Shown in pieces: positions 9,095 to 18,800 of a stretch of DNA of 64,000 bases. This DNA is from Terriglobia bacterium. GTDB lineage: Bacteria > Acidobacteriota > Terriglobia > Versatilivoradales > Versatilivoraceae. Where the stretch lies: the NCBI GenBank assembly GCA_022452285.1, contig JAKUNG010000016.1, positions 40,161-104,160 on the forward strand. The letters run 5' to 3'. Position numbers and translations under genes: made by a program. The stretch's first letter is position 1. Each line of letters opens with the position of its first letter. The notes under the pieces were generated by a model, which searched no databases, was not told where the DNA came from, and saw nothing but the letters and a program-made list of their open reading frames with translations.

Positions 9095-10015
9095 TCAAAG
9101 AAATACTAGCCAATTAGGGTGGTCCTGATTTCTCCCTTGAACAATTTGGAAAAATCGTTGCTGGATTTTAGTTGTAATAGGACCTCGGAGGCCTTTCCCA
9201 ACAGCAATTTTGTCTACACTTCGAATAGGAGTAACTTCAGCCGCTGTTCCTGTAAAAAACAGTTCATCAGCTAGATATAAAAGTTCGCGGGCAATACCTT
9301 GTTCTCGAACCTCTATGTTTAAGTCATGGCAAATGTCTATAACCACTCGACGAGTAATTCCAGGTAAGACGGAAGAGGATAACGGAGGTGTAATCACCAC
9401 GCCCTCATTAATGAGAAAAATATTTTCTCCACTACCTTCGCTTACATAGCCAGCAGTATCTAGTCCAATTCCTTCTGAATAGCCATGGTGGAGAGCCTCC
9501 ATTTTAATCAACTGTGAGTTCATATAATTAGCTCCAGCTTTGGCTAAAGCTGGAAGTGTGTTTGGTGCAAGTCGGGTCCAAGAGGAAACACAGACGTCAA
9601 CACCCTGTTCTATGCCTTCATTACCAAGATATTGACCCCATTCCCAAACAGCTACGACAACCTCCAGAGGGCAATTTGATGGATTAACACCAATTTCTCC
9701 ATAACCTCGAAAAATGATGGGACGAATGTAGCATTCTTTTAAATTATTTTGTTGAATTGTTTGAAGGATGGCATCAGATAAATCTGCATGAGAGTAGGGG
9801 ACTTCCATTCGATATACCTTTGCTGAATTAAGTAACCGTTGTACATGTTGGTTGAGACAAAAAACAGCTGGTCCTTGTGCTGTGTTATAACAGCGGATTC
9901 CTTCAAAGACTGAAGATCCATAATTTACAACATGCGCCAAAACATGAATCTTAGCCTCATCCCATGGAACAAAACGCCCATTAAACCAAATCTTATTGGA
10001 TTTTGGAATTGGCAT
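9095..10015 (-). CDS. ilvE: Branched-chain amino acid aminotransferase
   Basis: A 306-residue fold-type IV PLP enzyme that interconverts Leu/Ile/Val with their 2-oxo acids. NYGSSVFEGIRCY (about residues 31-43) is the N-terminal substrate-loop motif; R98-P-I-I-F-R in CYIRPIIFRGYGEIGV follows; the PLP lysine is K159 in LPALAKAGANY. The C-terminal motif EGSGENIFLI and the LPGITRR sequence that binds the PLP phosphate are intact. Length is normal. Start ATG with only a weak ribosome site. It is divergent from leuS, a gene for a leucine-consuming enzyme, which may or may not be regulatory. Confidence 0.95.
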   Translation of the reverse strand: MPIPKSNKIWFNGRFVPWDEAKIHVLAHVVNYGSSVFEGIRCYNTAQGPAVFCLNQHVQRLLNSAKVYRMEVPYSHADLSDAILQTIQQNNLKECYIRPIIFRGYGEIGVNPSNCPLEVVVAVWEWGQYLGNEGIEQGVDVCVSSWTRLAPNTLPALAKAGANYMNSQLIKMEALHHGYSEGIGLDTAGYVSEGSGENIFLINEGVVITPPLSSSVLPGITRRVVIDICHDLNIEVREQGIARELLYLADELFFTGTAAEVTPIRSVDKIAVGKGLRGPITTKIQQRFFQIVQGRNQDHPNWLVFL

Positions 10016-10363
10016 CTATAGCTTCTACTTTCGTACAATAAAAATCTTCAGGCACAGATAAAATTGCCAGCAGTATAGCACAGGGAGCTACAATCCTAGC
10101 AGAGATCAATATAATCTTATTTAAAAGAGGGAGGCGTTAACATCGAGTTAAAGCTAAATTTATCAGAGGCACTTCTCTTCAGTTAACTTATTTAGAATAA
10201 CTGTTGTCCTAGAATGTTTTGTTTCTGTTATTCTAACCGAGACATTTGGTTTCATCTTGACGTCTCTTTCAAGCCTTTGTTACCATCATAATCTCTGAAA
10301 CATCCTCTAGACAAAGGTTTTCAAGCATAACTAATTTGATCTAATTTCAAGATTAATCTTATC
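10016..10363. promoter_or_regulatory. Divergent ilvE/leuS intergenic region with a candidate leuS promoter
   Basis: The 348-nt gap contains TTGACG at 10257-10262, an 18-nt spacer and TACCAT at 10281-10286 reading toward leuS, about 75 nt before its ATG. I looked for a T-box or leader-peptide attenuator (runs of Leu codons with a terminator hairpin) and saw none. Confidence 0.35.
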
Positions 10364-12973
10364 ATGACCCTTAAATACGAACCAAAACAATTTGAGAGTA
10401 AGTGGGCGGATCGTTGGAATGTTGACAAACTCTACCAAACCATCCCTCAAAAGATGCTTCCTAAAAAATATGTTTTAGATTTTTTCCCTTATCCGTCTGG
10501 AGATGGTCTTAGTGTTGGTCACTGTCGAAATTATGTGCCTACTGATGTCCTAAGCCGTTTCTATCGCATGCAGGGCTATAATGTCTTACATCCAATGGGT
10601 TGGGATGCTTTCGGTCTTCCAGCAGAAAATGCAGCTATTAAAGAGAAAACTAATCCTGCTAAGTTGATTGCTAAGTACTCTACTAACTATAAACGACAGA
10701 TGCATTTACTTGGGATTTCATTTGATTGGACCCGTGAGATAAACTCTTCCTTACCTGAATACTATCGTTGGACTCAATGGATTTTTCTTCAACTTTATAA
10801 TGCGTGGTTTGACCCTCGTCATCAAGCAGCAATGCCCATTTCTTCTTTAGAGGAAGAATTAACTTTAAGAGGAAGTCAAGAGATTCCTGGGGCTCCAGAA
10901 ATGACAGTAGAGGGTTGGAAAGAATTGACAGTAAAATGTAAAAGAGAATACTTAAATCAGTTTCGATTGGCTTATAGAGGATCTTCAATTGTTAACTGGG
11001 ATCCTATCGAAAAAACAGTTTTGGCAAATGAAGAAGTAGTAGATGGTCGTGGTTGGAGAAGCCAGGCTTTAGTTGAAAAAAGGATGTTGAAACAATGGTT
11101 TTTTCGAATTACTTCTTATGCCGACCGTTTATTAGCTGATCTAGAAACCTTAGATTGGCCAGAAAATATTAAGCTAATGCAGCGAAATTGGATAGGAAGG
11201 AGTATAGGGACTGAAGTTAATTTTGATACAAAATCTGGCCCTATTAAAATTTTTACTACTCGTCCAGATACTCTGTGGGGTGTTACCTTTATGGTTCTTT
11301 CTCCTGAGCACCCTATGATCGATTCTTTGACCCTTCCTAGTTTAAAATCATACGTAGAGGATTATGTATTGAAAGCAAAAGGGAGAAGTGATCTTGATCG
11401 AACTGCAGAAGGTCAATCTAAAACTGGTATTTTCACTGGTTCTTACGCAATTAATCCAGTAAATGATAAAAAGATTCCAATTTGGATAGCAGACTACGTT
11501 TTAATGAGCTATGGGACTGGTGCCATTATGGCTGTTCCAGCTCATGATCAAAGAGATTTTGATTTTGCTCGTCAAAATTCATTGCCAATCCAAGTGGTTA
11601 TTCAGCCAGTTGGTTCGGATAACCCGTTTTGTCCTGAAAATATGAAGCAGGCATGGACAAACGAGGGGGTCTTGACAGACTCAGGATTATTTAGTGGGAG
11701 TAAAACTCCTTGTGTCATTACTAAAATTAATAAATGGTTAGAACAATCTGGTAAAGGTAATACAAGTGTTCATTATAAATTGCGTGATTGGGGAATTAGT
11801 CGGCAACGATACTGGGGAACACCAATTCCAATCATTCACACTGATGATGGTGAGGTCCCCGTTCCAATAGCAGACTTGCCTGTGCGGTTACCAGATGTAC
11901 CGAATTATGAACCCACTGATACAGGTGAATCTCCTCTAGCTGCAATTTCAGAATTTACACAGGTTACTCTACCTGATGGGGTAAGAGGTCGACGTGAAAC
12001 TGACACAATGGGCACCTTTGCTTGTTCGTCTTGGTATTTTCTGCGTTTTATTAGTCCCAGCAATGAGAAGGAACCTTTTGACCTCAAAGCAGTGCGGTAT
12101 TGGTTGCCGGTAGATATATATGTTGGAGGTGCAGAACATGCAGTTATGCATCTCCTATATTCAAGATTTTGGACGAAAGTATTATATGATTTAAAAATCC
12201 TGCCTTTTATTGAGCCTTTCAGATCCTTACGCAATCAAGGAATGATCTTAGGATTAGATGGAGAAAAAATGTCTAAGAGTCGAGGCAATGTTATTACTCC
12301 AGATGAAGTAGTTGAAAAATGGGGAGGAGATGCCCTCCGTTCTTATGAAATGTTTATTAGCGACTTTGAGATGTCAACACCATGGAATACCAGTGGGCTA
12401 GCTGGAACATTCCGTTGGTTGCGTCGAGCTTGGGAGATCATTTTGTTACCTGAAATAGACACTGTTCCTAATTCTGATACTAAGCAGACAGATAGAGAAT
12501 TGCTTCGTTGGACACACAAAACCATTAGGAAAGTCACAAAAGATATCGAAACCTTTCGTTTTAATACAGTCATTTCATCTCTTATGGAATTTACCAATGC
12601 TTTATATGAGATTAGAGATAAACCTGTTACGAATAAAGTTTTTTTGGAAGCTACTGATGCCTTATTACTTATGTTAGCTCCAGTAGCGCCCTTCATGGCT
12701 GAAGAACTCTGGTTTCTTAAAGGTCGACCCTACTCAATACATCAACAACCTTGGCCTAAAGTTGATCAAAGTTTGGCGACCGACGAATCAATTACACTAG
12801 TTCTCCAGGTTAATGGAAAGGTGCGTGGACGATTGACAATGCCTGTCAACTTAACTGAAGAACAAGCTCGCGAAGTTGCTCTAAGCAATGAATCTGTCCA
12901 GCGTAATCTTGGTGGGAAAAAGCCCAAAAAGTTAATTTATGTCGCAGGTAAACTAGTTAACGTGGTGGTATAG
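10364..12973 (+). CDS. leuS: Leucyl-tRNA synthetase
   Basis: An 869-residue class I synthetase. The HIGH-equivalent is SVGHCRNYVPTDVL (about residues 50-60), the KMSKS loop is GEKMSKSRGN (about 645), and the CP1 editing domain carries TRPDTLWGVTF and the TAEG/GTGAIMAVPAHD motif. The C-terminal anticodon-binding and VNGKVRGRL tail are complete. Two oddities: an insert of about 45 residues near 145-190 before the LAYR motif, and NWDP where most bacteria have NWCP, removing a zinc-knuckle cysteine. A similar insert occurs, to my recollection, in planctomycete and acidobacterial enzymes. Followed after 4 nt by lptE, so probably one transcript leuS-lptE-holA. Confidence 0.97.
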   Translation: MTLKYEPKQFESKWADRWNVDKLYQTIPQKMLPKKYVLDFFPYPSGDGLSVGHCRNYVPTDVLSRFYRMQGYNVLHPMGWDAFGLPAENAAIKEKTNPAKLIAKYSTNYKRQMHLLGISFDWTREINSSLPEYYRWTQWIFLQLYNAWFDPRHQAAMPISSLEEELTLRGSQEIPGAPEMTVEGWKELTVKCKREYLNQFRLAYRGSSIVNWDPIEKTVLANEEVVDGRGWRSQALVEKRMLKQWFFRITSYADRLLADLETLDWPENIKLMQRNWIGRSIGTEVNFDTKSGPIKIFTTRPDTLWGVTFMVLSPEHPMIDSLTLPSLKSYVEDYVLKAKGRSDLDRTAEGQSKTGIFTGSYAINPVNDKKIPIWIADYVLMSYGTGAIMAVPAHDQRDFDFARQNSLPIQVVIQPVGSDNPFCPENMKQAWTNEGVLTDSGLFSGSKTPCVITKINKWLEQSGKGNTSVHYKLRDWGISRQRYWGTPIPIIHTDDGEVPVPIADLPVRLPDVPNYEPTDTGESPLAAISEFTQVTLPDGVRGRRETDTMGTFACSSWYFLRFISPSNEKEPFDLKAVRYWLPVDIYVGGAEHAVMHLLYSRFWTKVLYDLKILPFIEPFRSLRNQGMILGLDGEKMSKSRGNVITPDEVVEKWGGDALRSYEMFISDFEMSTPWNTSGLAGTFRWLRRAWEIILLPEIDTVPNSDTKQTDRELLRWTHKTIRKVTKDIETFRFNTVISSLMEFTNALYEIRDKPVTNKVFLEATDALLLMLAPVAPFMAEELWFLKGRPYSIHQQPWPKVDQSLATDESITLVLQVNGKVRGRLTMPVNLTEEQAREVALSNESVQRNLGGKKPKKLIYVAGKLVNVVV

Positions 12974-12977
12974 AACT

Positions 12978-13529
12978 TTGAAAAACAAAAAAAGACACAG
13001 GTTTAATTTTTATTTGAATTATTGCTTTTTGGTTAGTTTTTTTTTGGTTAGCATGTTTTCTTTTAGCTGTGGATATCGCATAGCAGGTAAGGCATCGGCC
13101 ATTCCCAGCTCAATCAACTCAATAGCTGTTCCCATTTTTGTCAATCAAACAACCAAATACCGTTTGGAGCAACGTTTGACTGGAGCAGTAGTGGAAGAGT
13201 TAATCTCTAGAACCAATTACCAAATCACTTCAGATGCTAGATCTAGTGATGCTTTACTATCTGGGATTGTTACGGAATTTAACGCAACTCCGGTTATCTT
13301 CATAAATGGAGTTGGTTCAACTTTTCTGATTACAGTGCGTTTGAAACTTGAACTAAAAGAATTGAGAACTAATAAAGTATTGTTCCAGAATTCTAACTAC
13401 TTTTTTCGAGAAGAGTTTCAGATTAGTCAAGAATCTGAAGACTTTTTTCCAGAGGAAGGTCCTGCGCTAGAACGACTATCTAGGAGTTTTTCTCGTGATC
13501 TTGTTAGTACTATCCTAGAGTCTTTTTAA
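12978..13529 (+). CDS. lptE: LptE-like LPS-assembly lipoprotein
   Basis: A 183-residue protein with a long hydrophobic signal (residues 11-29) ending in FSFSC followed by GYRIAG; a cysteine followed by G-Y/F is typical of mature LptE. The lipobox is imperfect (Phe in place of the usual aliphatic residue). The mature part has the secretion/TonB-short-like fold pattern: SINSIAVPIFVNQT and LTGAVVEELISRT. LptE plugs the LptD barrel that exports LPS to the outer surface, so this indicates an outer membrane. Start is TTG, 4 nt after the leuS stop; the leuS-lptE-holA order is the conserved one in proteobacteria and relatives. Confidence 0.82.
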   Translation: MKNKKRHRFNFYLNYCFLVSFFLVSMFSFSCGYRIAGKASAIPSSINSIAVPIFVNQTTKYRLEQRLTGAVVEELISRTNYQITSDARSSDALLSGIVTEFNATPVIFINGVGSTFLITVRLKLELKELRTNKVLFQNSNYFFREEFQISQESEDFFPEEGPALERLSRSFSRDLVSTILESF

Positions 13530-13551
13530 CTAAATCACTTAAGATAAAATA

Positions 13552-14583
13552 GTGTCTATGCAATTTTCAGCATTTAAAGCCAATCTTCAAAAGAAACAGT
13601 TCAGTGCAGTTTACCTGATTTCTAGTCCAGACATTTTTTTGAGAGAAGCAGCTCAGAATATCCTGTGCAAGGCCTTAGAAGAGGATTGGGGTATCGATTC
13701 TTTAAATCGAAGAGTAGACCTTGATCAGACACCACTTGATGATATTCTTAACTCAGCTTCTACATCCTCTCTTTTTGGATCCAAACAAATCATCTTCATA
13801 AAAGGGGTAATAAAGTTAAGAGAAGGTAGAGGTAACCAATTAAAACATTATCTTGAAAATCCTAATCCTGATTCAGTTCTAATTTTTTTAGCTGATGCTT
13901 TATCCCAGAAAGATAAACAAAAGACAATTTATAAAATTCTGGTGAAATCACAATGCCAAGTTTTTGATCTAGAACCTCTGAATGAACATCAGATGAAAGG
14001 ATGGGTCATTAGACAACTAGAGAAAAGAGGAATTAGCATTGAAACTCAAGCTCTGGAGTCACTAATTGAGCTCCAGGGCACTGATTTAGGACGACTAAAC
14101 ATGGAGATTGAAAAATTAATAGCATTTTGTAATCTTAAAAAGAAAATTAATCTTGAAATGGTTCAATCCGTTGCTGGTTTTGCTCGTGACCATACGGTAT
14201 TTGACTTGATGGATGCATTGTTTAATAGAAATCAGAAAAATGCTTTACGGCTATCTCATGAGTTGACAGTAAATCCTAGAGATATGTTATTAATTGTAGC
14301 CTTCTTAAGCAAACGCTTACGTACTTTATTGGAAATTAAAGAGTTGTCTACGACAATGGGTTTGGGAGAGATGGCCTTAAAGATAGGAGGAAGTTCATAT
14401 TTCCTGAAAAAATTGTTGGTTCCAGCCAAACAATTATCAAGAAAAACCTTGGTCACTGCTCTTGAAACTCTTGCAAAAATTGACGATGGAATAAAGCAAT
14501 CCAGTCTTCATACCAACATTCTCATGGATTTGCTTGTTAGGGATCTTACCAAAGCTCCAGATGAAAAAAGAACAGTAGGTTAG
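13552..14583 (+). CDS. holA: DNA polymerase III delta subunit
   Basis: A 343-residue clamp-loader subunit that opens the beta clamp. The N-terminal part has YLISSPDIFLREAAQNIL, the beta-interacting region, then SLFGSKQIIFIKG. The middle has ELQGTDLGRLNMEIEKL, the typical HolA lid helix, and the C-terminal collar domain has FDLMDALFNRNQKNAL. It is a non-Walker AAA+ protein, as expected for delta. The start is GTG at 13552 or ATG at 13558; no ribosome site decides. It follows lptE after 22 nt. Confidence 0.93.
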   Translation: MSMQFSAFKANLQKKQFSAVYLISSPDIFLREAAQNILCKALEEDWGIDSLNRRVDLDQTPLDDILNSASTSSLFGSKQIIFIKGVIKLREGRGNQLKHYLENPNPDSVLIFLADALSQKDKQKTIYKILVKSQCQVFDLEPLNEHQMKGWVIRQLEKRGISIETQALESLIELQGTDLGRLNMEIEKLIAFCNLKKKINLEMVQSVAGFARDHTVFDLMDALFNRNQKNALRLSHELTVNPRDMLLIVAFLSKRLRTLLEIKELSTTMGLGEMALKIGGSSYFLKKLLVPAKQLSRKTLVTALETLAKIDDGIKQSSLHTNILMDLLVRDLTKAPDEKRTVG

Positions 14584-14629
14584 TTCTTTTTCTGAAAATT
14601 CCTTAATAAGCATCATTTACAAATTAAGT

Positions 14630-15094
14630 TTAAGAGTTATTTTGATATTCTTTCAAATACCCGTTAAACAAAGTTCTATGAGTTTCTTCATCAGCAACTA
14701 ATTTGATAGCTAAATCTTGAGTAACATAATCAATTCCTTCACATACTTTAATTACTGCGTAGTATTGTTCAATAGCTTGATTTTCTGCATTAAGAACCCC
14801 TTCAATAACAGCTGTTACATCAGTAGTGCTTGAGGGTGGTTGCAGAGTCTTCTGTCCAAAGGTTAGTTCTAGAGAACCAGGTACCCTTCCACCAAGTTGT
14901 TTGATCCTTTCTCCAAGTTGACGGGCATGAAGCAACTCTTCAGTAACATCAGCTGCAAGAGCCTTTTTGATTTCCTCTGCTCGAACACCGTCAAGAATGA
15001 TGGAGTTGGCTAGATAATTCATTACAACCTCTAATTCCATACAGTACAATTTCTTCAGTTCTTCTATTATCGATTTCCGTTCAGCATCTGACAT
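14630..15094 (-). CDS. Ferritin-like diiron protein (bacterioferritin/Dps type)
   Basis: A 154-residue four-helix-bundle protein. The iron ligands follow the ferritin-like spacing: E in LYCMELEVVMNYL (helix A), E-x-x-H in TEELLHARQL (helix B), E in VLNAENQAIEQYY (helix C) and E-x-x-H in VADEETHRTLF (helix D). It probably stores or oxidises Fe(II), or protects against peroxide. There is no methionine placed for bridging haem that I can identify. An AAGGAG site about eight bases before ATG fixes the start. It is divergent from hemH, so iron storage and iron insertion into haem share an intergenic region. Confidence 0.85.
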   Translation of the reverse strand: MSDAERKSIIEELKKLYCMELEVVMNYLANSIILDGVRAEEIKKALAADVTEELLHARQLGERIKQLGGRVPGSLELTFGQKTLQPPSSTTDVTAVIEGVLNAENQAIEQYYAVIKVCEGIDYVTQDLAIKLVADEETHRTLFNGYLKEYQNNS

Positions 15095-15428
15095 CCCTTA
15101 ATCTCCTTTTTTTAGGGAAGGAAGTTCAATTAATTATAAAATACTCCGTAATGAGTTTATCTACTTTAAAAGTAGAAAACAATCTGAATTCTATCTATTT
15201 TGAAAGAGAAAAAGGTTGATAGATTAAAGGAGTAAAATAAAAATTAAGTAATAGTTTTTATTATGCCAGTGAAAACAACTATTTTTTACCAAATTTTTAT
15301 TGAATAATCATTGTCGGTTTTTATACTTTCTATACTCTATTATAAAAATGGAAGTAGTAAAAATATAAGCTTCCTTTGCTCAAAATGGACTATTACTTTT
15401 CTGAATTAGATACTAGAGGAGAACATAA
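15095..15428. promoter_or_regulatory. Divergent ferritin/hemH intergenic region
   Basis: A 334-nt AT-rich spacer between two iron-related genes. TATACT-like and TATTATAA boxes lie near 15320-15345 upstream of hemH with TTGTCG as a poor -35; none has ideal spacing. I did not find a convincing Fur box. The hemH start has GAGGAG seven bases upstream. Confidence 0.3.
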
Positions 15429-16370
15429 ATGAAAGAGTACCAAGCCGTTTTATTGATTGGTTTTGGTGGTCCTACATGTGAAGAGGAGATTCAACCGTTT
15501 TTAGAAAATGTTCTAGAAGGAAGGAAAGTATCCAATGAGCGAATAGAGGAGGTAATCCACCATTATCAAGTGATTGGGAGTAAATCGCCCTTTAATGAGT
15601 TAACTTTTAAGCAAGCCAAAGGATTAAGGGGAATCCTTAAAAAAGAAGGTTTGGCATTGCCAGTTTATGTAGGGATGCGCAACTGGGACCCACTGTTAAA
15701 AGATGTTTTAGAAATGATGTCCAAAGATGGAATAGAAAATGCCATTGGAATCATCCTGGCTCCTCATCAGGGAGAAGCTAGTTGGGGACGATATCAGACT
15801 GCCATCCAACGGTGTAAGGAAATTTTGAAACAAGAAAAAAATTATAAAACTCCTGCTATATACTACTGTGAACCATGGTTTGACCATCCCATGTTCATTG
15901 AGGCCATGGTTGATCAACTACAATCAGAAATAGATAATATTCCAATTTATTTGAAAAATCAGACTAGGGTTCTTTTTACCGCCCACAGTGTTCCCGAGAG
16001 TTTGAGCCACCCTTATGTCCAACAAATTTTTAAATCATGTCGTGCTGTAGCTTCTAATTTAGATGGTCTAGGGGAATGGAGTTTGGTTTACCAGAGTCGC
16101 AGTGGCAGGCCTGACCAGCCATGGCTGGAACCAGATGTTTGTGACGCAATTGCTGACCTAGGAAAAAAAGGTTGTCAAAGCGTTCTATTATCACCTATTG
16201 GTTTTGTTTGTGACCATGTTGAAGTTTTATATGACCTGGATGTTGAGGCTCAAGAAATTGCTCAGAGATTCAACATTAGATTTTATAGAGCCCCCACTGT
16301 CAATGACCACCCAAGCTTTTTACGAATGCTCGCTGATGTAGTAAAAAGAACTTTAAAAGAAGTGTGCTGA
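15429..16370 (+). CDS. hemH: Ferrochelatase
   Basis: A 313-residue enzyme inserting Fe(II) (or in coproporphyrin-dependent lineages, into coproporphyrin) at the end of haem synthesis. The catalytic His is in LFTAHSVPES (about residue 182) and the conserved Glu in GFVCDHVEVLYDLD (about 263). VLLIGFGGP opens the protein as in all family members. It has no C-terminal membrane anchor. The SD GAGGAG lies seven bases upstream of ATG. It stands alone between the ferritin and a convergent HAD phosphatase. Confidence 0.93.
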   Translation: MKEYQAVLLIGFGGPTCEEEIQPFLENVLEGRKVSNERIEEVIHHYQVIGSKSPFNELTFKQAKGLRGILKKEGLALPVYVGMRNWDPLLKDVLEMMSKDGIENAIGIILAPHQGEASWGRYQTAIQRCKEILKQEKNYKTPAIYYCEPWFDHPMFIEAMVDQLQSEIDNIPIYLKNQTRVLFTAHSVPESLSHPYVQQIFKSCRAVASNLDGLGEWSLVYQSRSGRPDQPWLEPDVCDAIADLGKKGCQSVLLSPIGFVCDHVEVLYDLDVEAQEIAQRFNIRFYRAPTVNDHPSFLRMLADVVKRTLKEVC

Positions 16371-16462
16371 ATCACTCAGATTATTTAATTCCTATTTTTG
16401 ATTAGTAAATTTTTTTCGGGATGGAACAATTAAGACAAAGGTAGGTTAATTTATGAGCTATT

Positions 16463-17122
16463 TTAACCTAAAACTATTGGTATTAATTTTCTTATGTCAT
16501 CAATGAGAAACTGTGGTTTACAGCTAGATAGTGTGTTACCAGCTAAACCGTAGGTTACCCCACAAGTTGAAACTCTGGCATTTTGACCAGTTTCCATGTC
16601 TGTAGAAGAATCTCCTACCATTAACGTGCGATGCCGGGGTATTTTTGTTTCATTAAGTATTTTGTTGATTCCTGCTGGGTGAGGTTTTTTTTGCTTAAAA
16701 CTATTTCCTGCATAAATAAAATAGAATCTTTCTTTAATTTTAAGACCTGTCAAAATAGCTAAGGTTGATTCAAGGGGTTTATTTGTAAGTATACCAAGAA
16801 TCTTATGATCTAACTTTGTTAGGACCTCTAAAACTCCAGGATAAACCATGGTGTGATCTAAAAGATGGTCTCTGTAGTGACCAAGAAAAATATCTAAAGC
16901 TCGACTAAATAGTGATTCATTCCTAGCCGCACTGATGGCTCGTTGAATAAGTTTTTGTACACCATCTCCAATATAAGAGAAAATAATTTCGTCAGGTAAG
17001 GGGTTTAGATTTAACTGTTTACGAGTAAAATTAACACTATTAACGAGATCAACCTTAGAGTCTATTAAAGTTCCATCTAGGTCAAAAATGATGAGGTCGT
17101 ATTTCAATTTAATAGTGGTCAA
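16463..17122 (-). CDS. HAD phosphatase, phosphoglycolate-phosphatase-like
   Basis: A 219-residue HAD hydrolase with all four motifs: I FDLDGTLIDS (nucleophile Asp and acid Asp at about 14 and 16), II ILTNKP, III the Lys in KKPHPAGI, and IV VGDSSTDMETG. The helical cap between motifs I and II and the overall length match Gph/PpaX-type enzymes that dephosphorylate 2-phosphoglycolate or other small phosphoesters. The precise substrate is not readable. Convergent with hemH. Confidence 0.85.
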   Translation of the reverse strand: MTTIKLKYDLIIFDLDGTLIDSKVDLVNSVNFTRKQLNLNPLPDEIIFSYIGDGVQKLIQRAISAARNESLFSRALDIFLGHYRDHLLDHTMVYPGVLEVLTKLDHKILGILTNKPLESTLAILTGLKIKERFYFIYAGNSFKQKKPHPAGINKILNETKIPRHRTLMVGDSSTDMETGQNARVSTCGVTYGLAGNTLSSCKPQFLIDDIRKLIPIVLG

Positions 17123-17263
17123 CGTTATCTTTAAAACCTAATACTACCATAGGAATTTTGAATTAGAGTCATTGATATGATGTGATATAGTTTGTTTAAT
17201 TTTGGTAATAGGTAGTTTTTTTTAGAACTTAATAACTCTTTTAGGAAAAGAAAGTTTCAACAA

Positions 17264-18319
17264 ATGTTTAAGACTATTGAATGGACAGATGAAGGGGTAG
17301 TTATGATAGATCAAAGAAAGTTGCCCTCTCAAGAAGTTTATCCAGTCCTCAAGACGTATGGAGAAGTAGCTCATGCAATTAAAGAAATGGTAATTCGAGG
17401 TGCGCCAGCCATTGGAGTGGCAGCAGCAATGGGTATAGCTCTTGGAGCCCGACAAATTAAAACTGAGAATCCTGAAGAATTTGAAAAGATATTTTTTAAT
17501 ATATGTGAAACTTTTGCTGAGACTCGGCCTACTGCGGTTAATTTGTTTTGGGCAATCACTAGGATGAAGCAAGTTTATCTGAAATTGAAGGAGACAGGTC
17601 TTCGGTCAATTGTGGCTGCTTTAAAGAATGAAGCACTCCACATTCAAAAAGAGGATGTACTGCTTAACCGCATGATGGGAAGTCATGGTGCTAATCTAAT
17701 TAAAGATCAAGATTGTGTTCTCACTCATTGTAATGCTGGTGCTCTAGCGACAGCGGGATATGGAACGGCGTTGGGTGTGGTCAGGTCAGCAGTTGAACAA
17801 GGCAAAAGAGTTAGTGTTCTTGCAGATGAAACCCGTCCATTTTTGCAAGGAGCTCGGTTAACGGTCTGGGAGTTACAAAAGGATCAGATACCAGTGACCT
17901 TAATTACCGATAGTATGGCAGGTTATTTCATGAAAAATCAGGAAGTGAACTGTGTTGTAATTGGCGCTGACCGTGTTGCTGCTAATGGGGATGTAGCCAA
18001 CAAAATAGGAAGTTATTCATTAGCAGTTTTAGCAAGGGAACACGGTATTCCATTTTATGTTGCAGCGCCCTTATCAACCATCGACTTGAATGTCTCAAAT
18101 GGTGAAGAGATTCCAATTGAGCAACGTTCTCCTAATGAGGTTATCGCTCTAGGTAAGACTTTTATTGCTCCTGACGGTACTAGAGCAAAAAATCCTGCTT
18201 TTGATGTTACTCCTAATATTTATGTTAGTGCAATTATCACTGAGAAGGGTATTGCAAGGCCTCCTTTTGTAGAGAGTCTTAGACTTTTAAAAAACCTTCC
18301 TAGCATGAAATTAACTTAG
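17264..18319 (+). CDS. mtnA: Methylthioribose-1-phosphate isomerase
   Basis: A 351-residue eIF2B-fold isomerase of the methionine salvage pathway, converting methylthioribose-1-phosphate to methylthioribulose-1-phosphate. Seen: [17 protein letters not shown] (about 47-63), [11 protein letters not shown], the catalytic Cys in [10 protein letters not shown] (about 155) and the catalytic Asp in [18 protein letters not shown] (about 235). The eIF2B-like family also includes ribose-1,5-bisphosphate isomerase, but these motifs are the MtnA form. No other salvage genes are adjacent. The stop is 3 bases before the end of the convergent thioesterase. Confidence 0.94.
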   Translation: MFKTIEWTDEGVVMIDQRKLPSQEVYPVLKTYGEVAHAIKEMVIRGAPAIGVAAAMGIALGARQIKTENPEEFEKIFFNICETFAETRPTAVNLFWAITRMKQVYLKLKETGLRSIVAALKNEALHIQKEDVLLNRMMGSHGANLIKDQDCVLTHCNAGALATAGYGTALGVVRSAVEQGKRVSVLADETRPFLQGARLTVWELQKDQIPVTLITDSMAGYFMKNQEVNCVVIGADRVAANGDVANKIGSYSLAVLAREHGIPFYVAAPLSTIDLNVSNGEEIPIEQRSPNEVIALGKTFIAPDGTRAKNPAFDVTPNIYVSAIITEKGIARPPFVESLRLLKNLPSMKLT

Positions 18320-18322
18320 AAA

Positions 18323-18736
18323 TTACTTTATTCCTTCAAAATTTTGGATTTTTCTTCTCATTTCTTTTGAAACTTGAATGGTTTTTCCAATTTTTTGATC
18401 ATAGCAAACTTGTATTGAAAGACCTTCAGCAATAAGTCTGCCAGTTTGGTTCTCTGTTAGGCGGTACTCGAATGTAAAACTCGAGTTCTTAATTGACAAA
18501 ATACGAGTACTAATTTTAATGGTTTCCCCTAAGAGGGCTGGAGAACGATAGTTACACTCAGTTCGTACCATTACAAAACCCCAGTCCTGAGCTGTAGGAA
18601 GTCCAAAAAGATTTTTCCAATAGTGGGTACGAGCTATTTCAAAATAGGTAAGATACACAGCATTATTGACGTGACCTAACGCATCTAGGTCTCGAAATCT
18701 GACTTCTAACAAAACGTTAAATCTAAAAAGGGCCAT
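18323..18736 (-). CDS. Acyl-CoA thioesterase, 4-hydroxybenzoyl-CoA/YbgC type
   Basis: A 137-residue single hot-dog domain. RFRDLDALGHVNNAVYLTYFE (split here as RFRDLDALGHVNN and AVYLTYFE) near residues 12-33 carries the catalytic Asp and the H-V-N-N signature of the family. These tetrameric cytosolic enzymes hydrolyse short or aromatic acyl-CoAs. The acyl group cannot be read from the sequence. It is tail-to-tail with mtnA. Confidence 0.88.
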   Translation of the reverse strand: MALFRFNVLLEVRFRDLDALGHVNNAVYLTYFEIARTHYWKNLFGLPTAQDWGFVMVRTECNYRSPALLGETIKISTRILSIKNSSFTFEYRLTENQTGRLIAEGLSIQVCYDQKIGKTIQVSKEMRRKIQNFEGIK

Positions 18737-18800
18737 TTGTTTGAACCAAAACCTAAATTCTATATCTTTTTGTAATTAACAAAAGAAGTTATAGGTTTTC

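Noticed and set aside
11905..12234. Long antisense open frame inside leuS
   Set aside because: It is the complement of conserved leuS sequence, has no ribosome site and no family resemblance.
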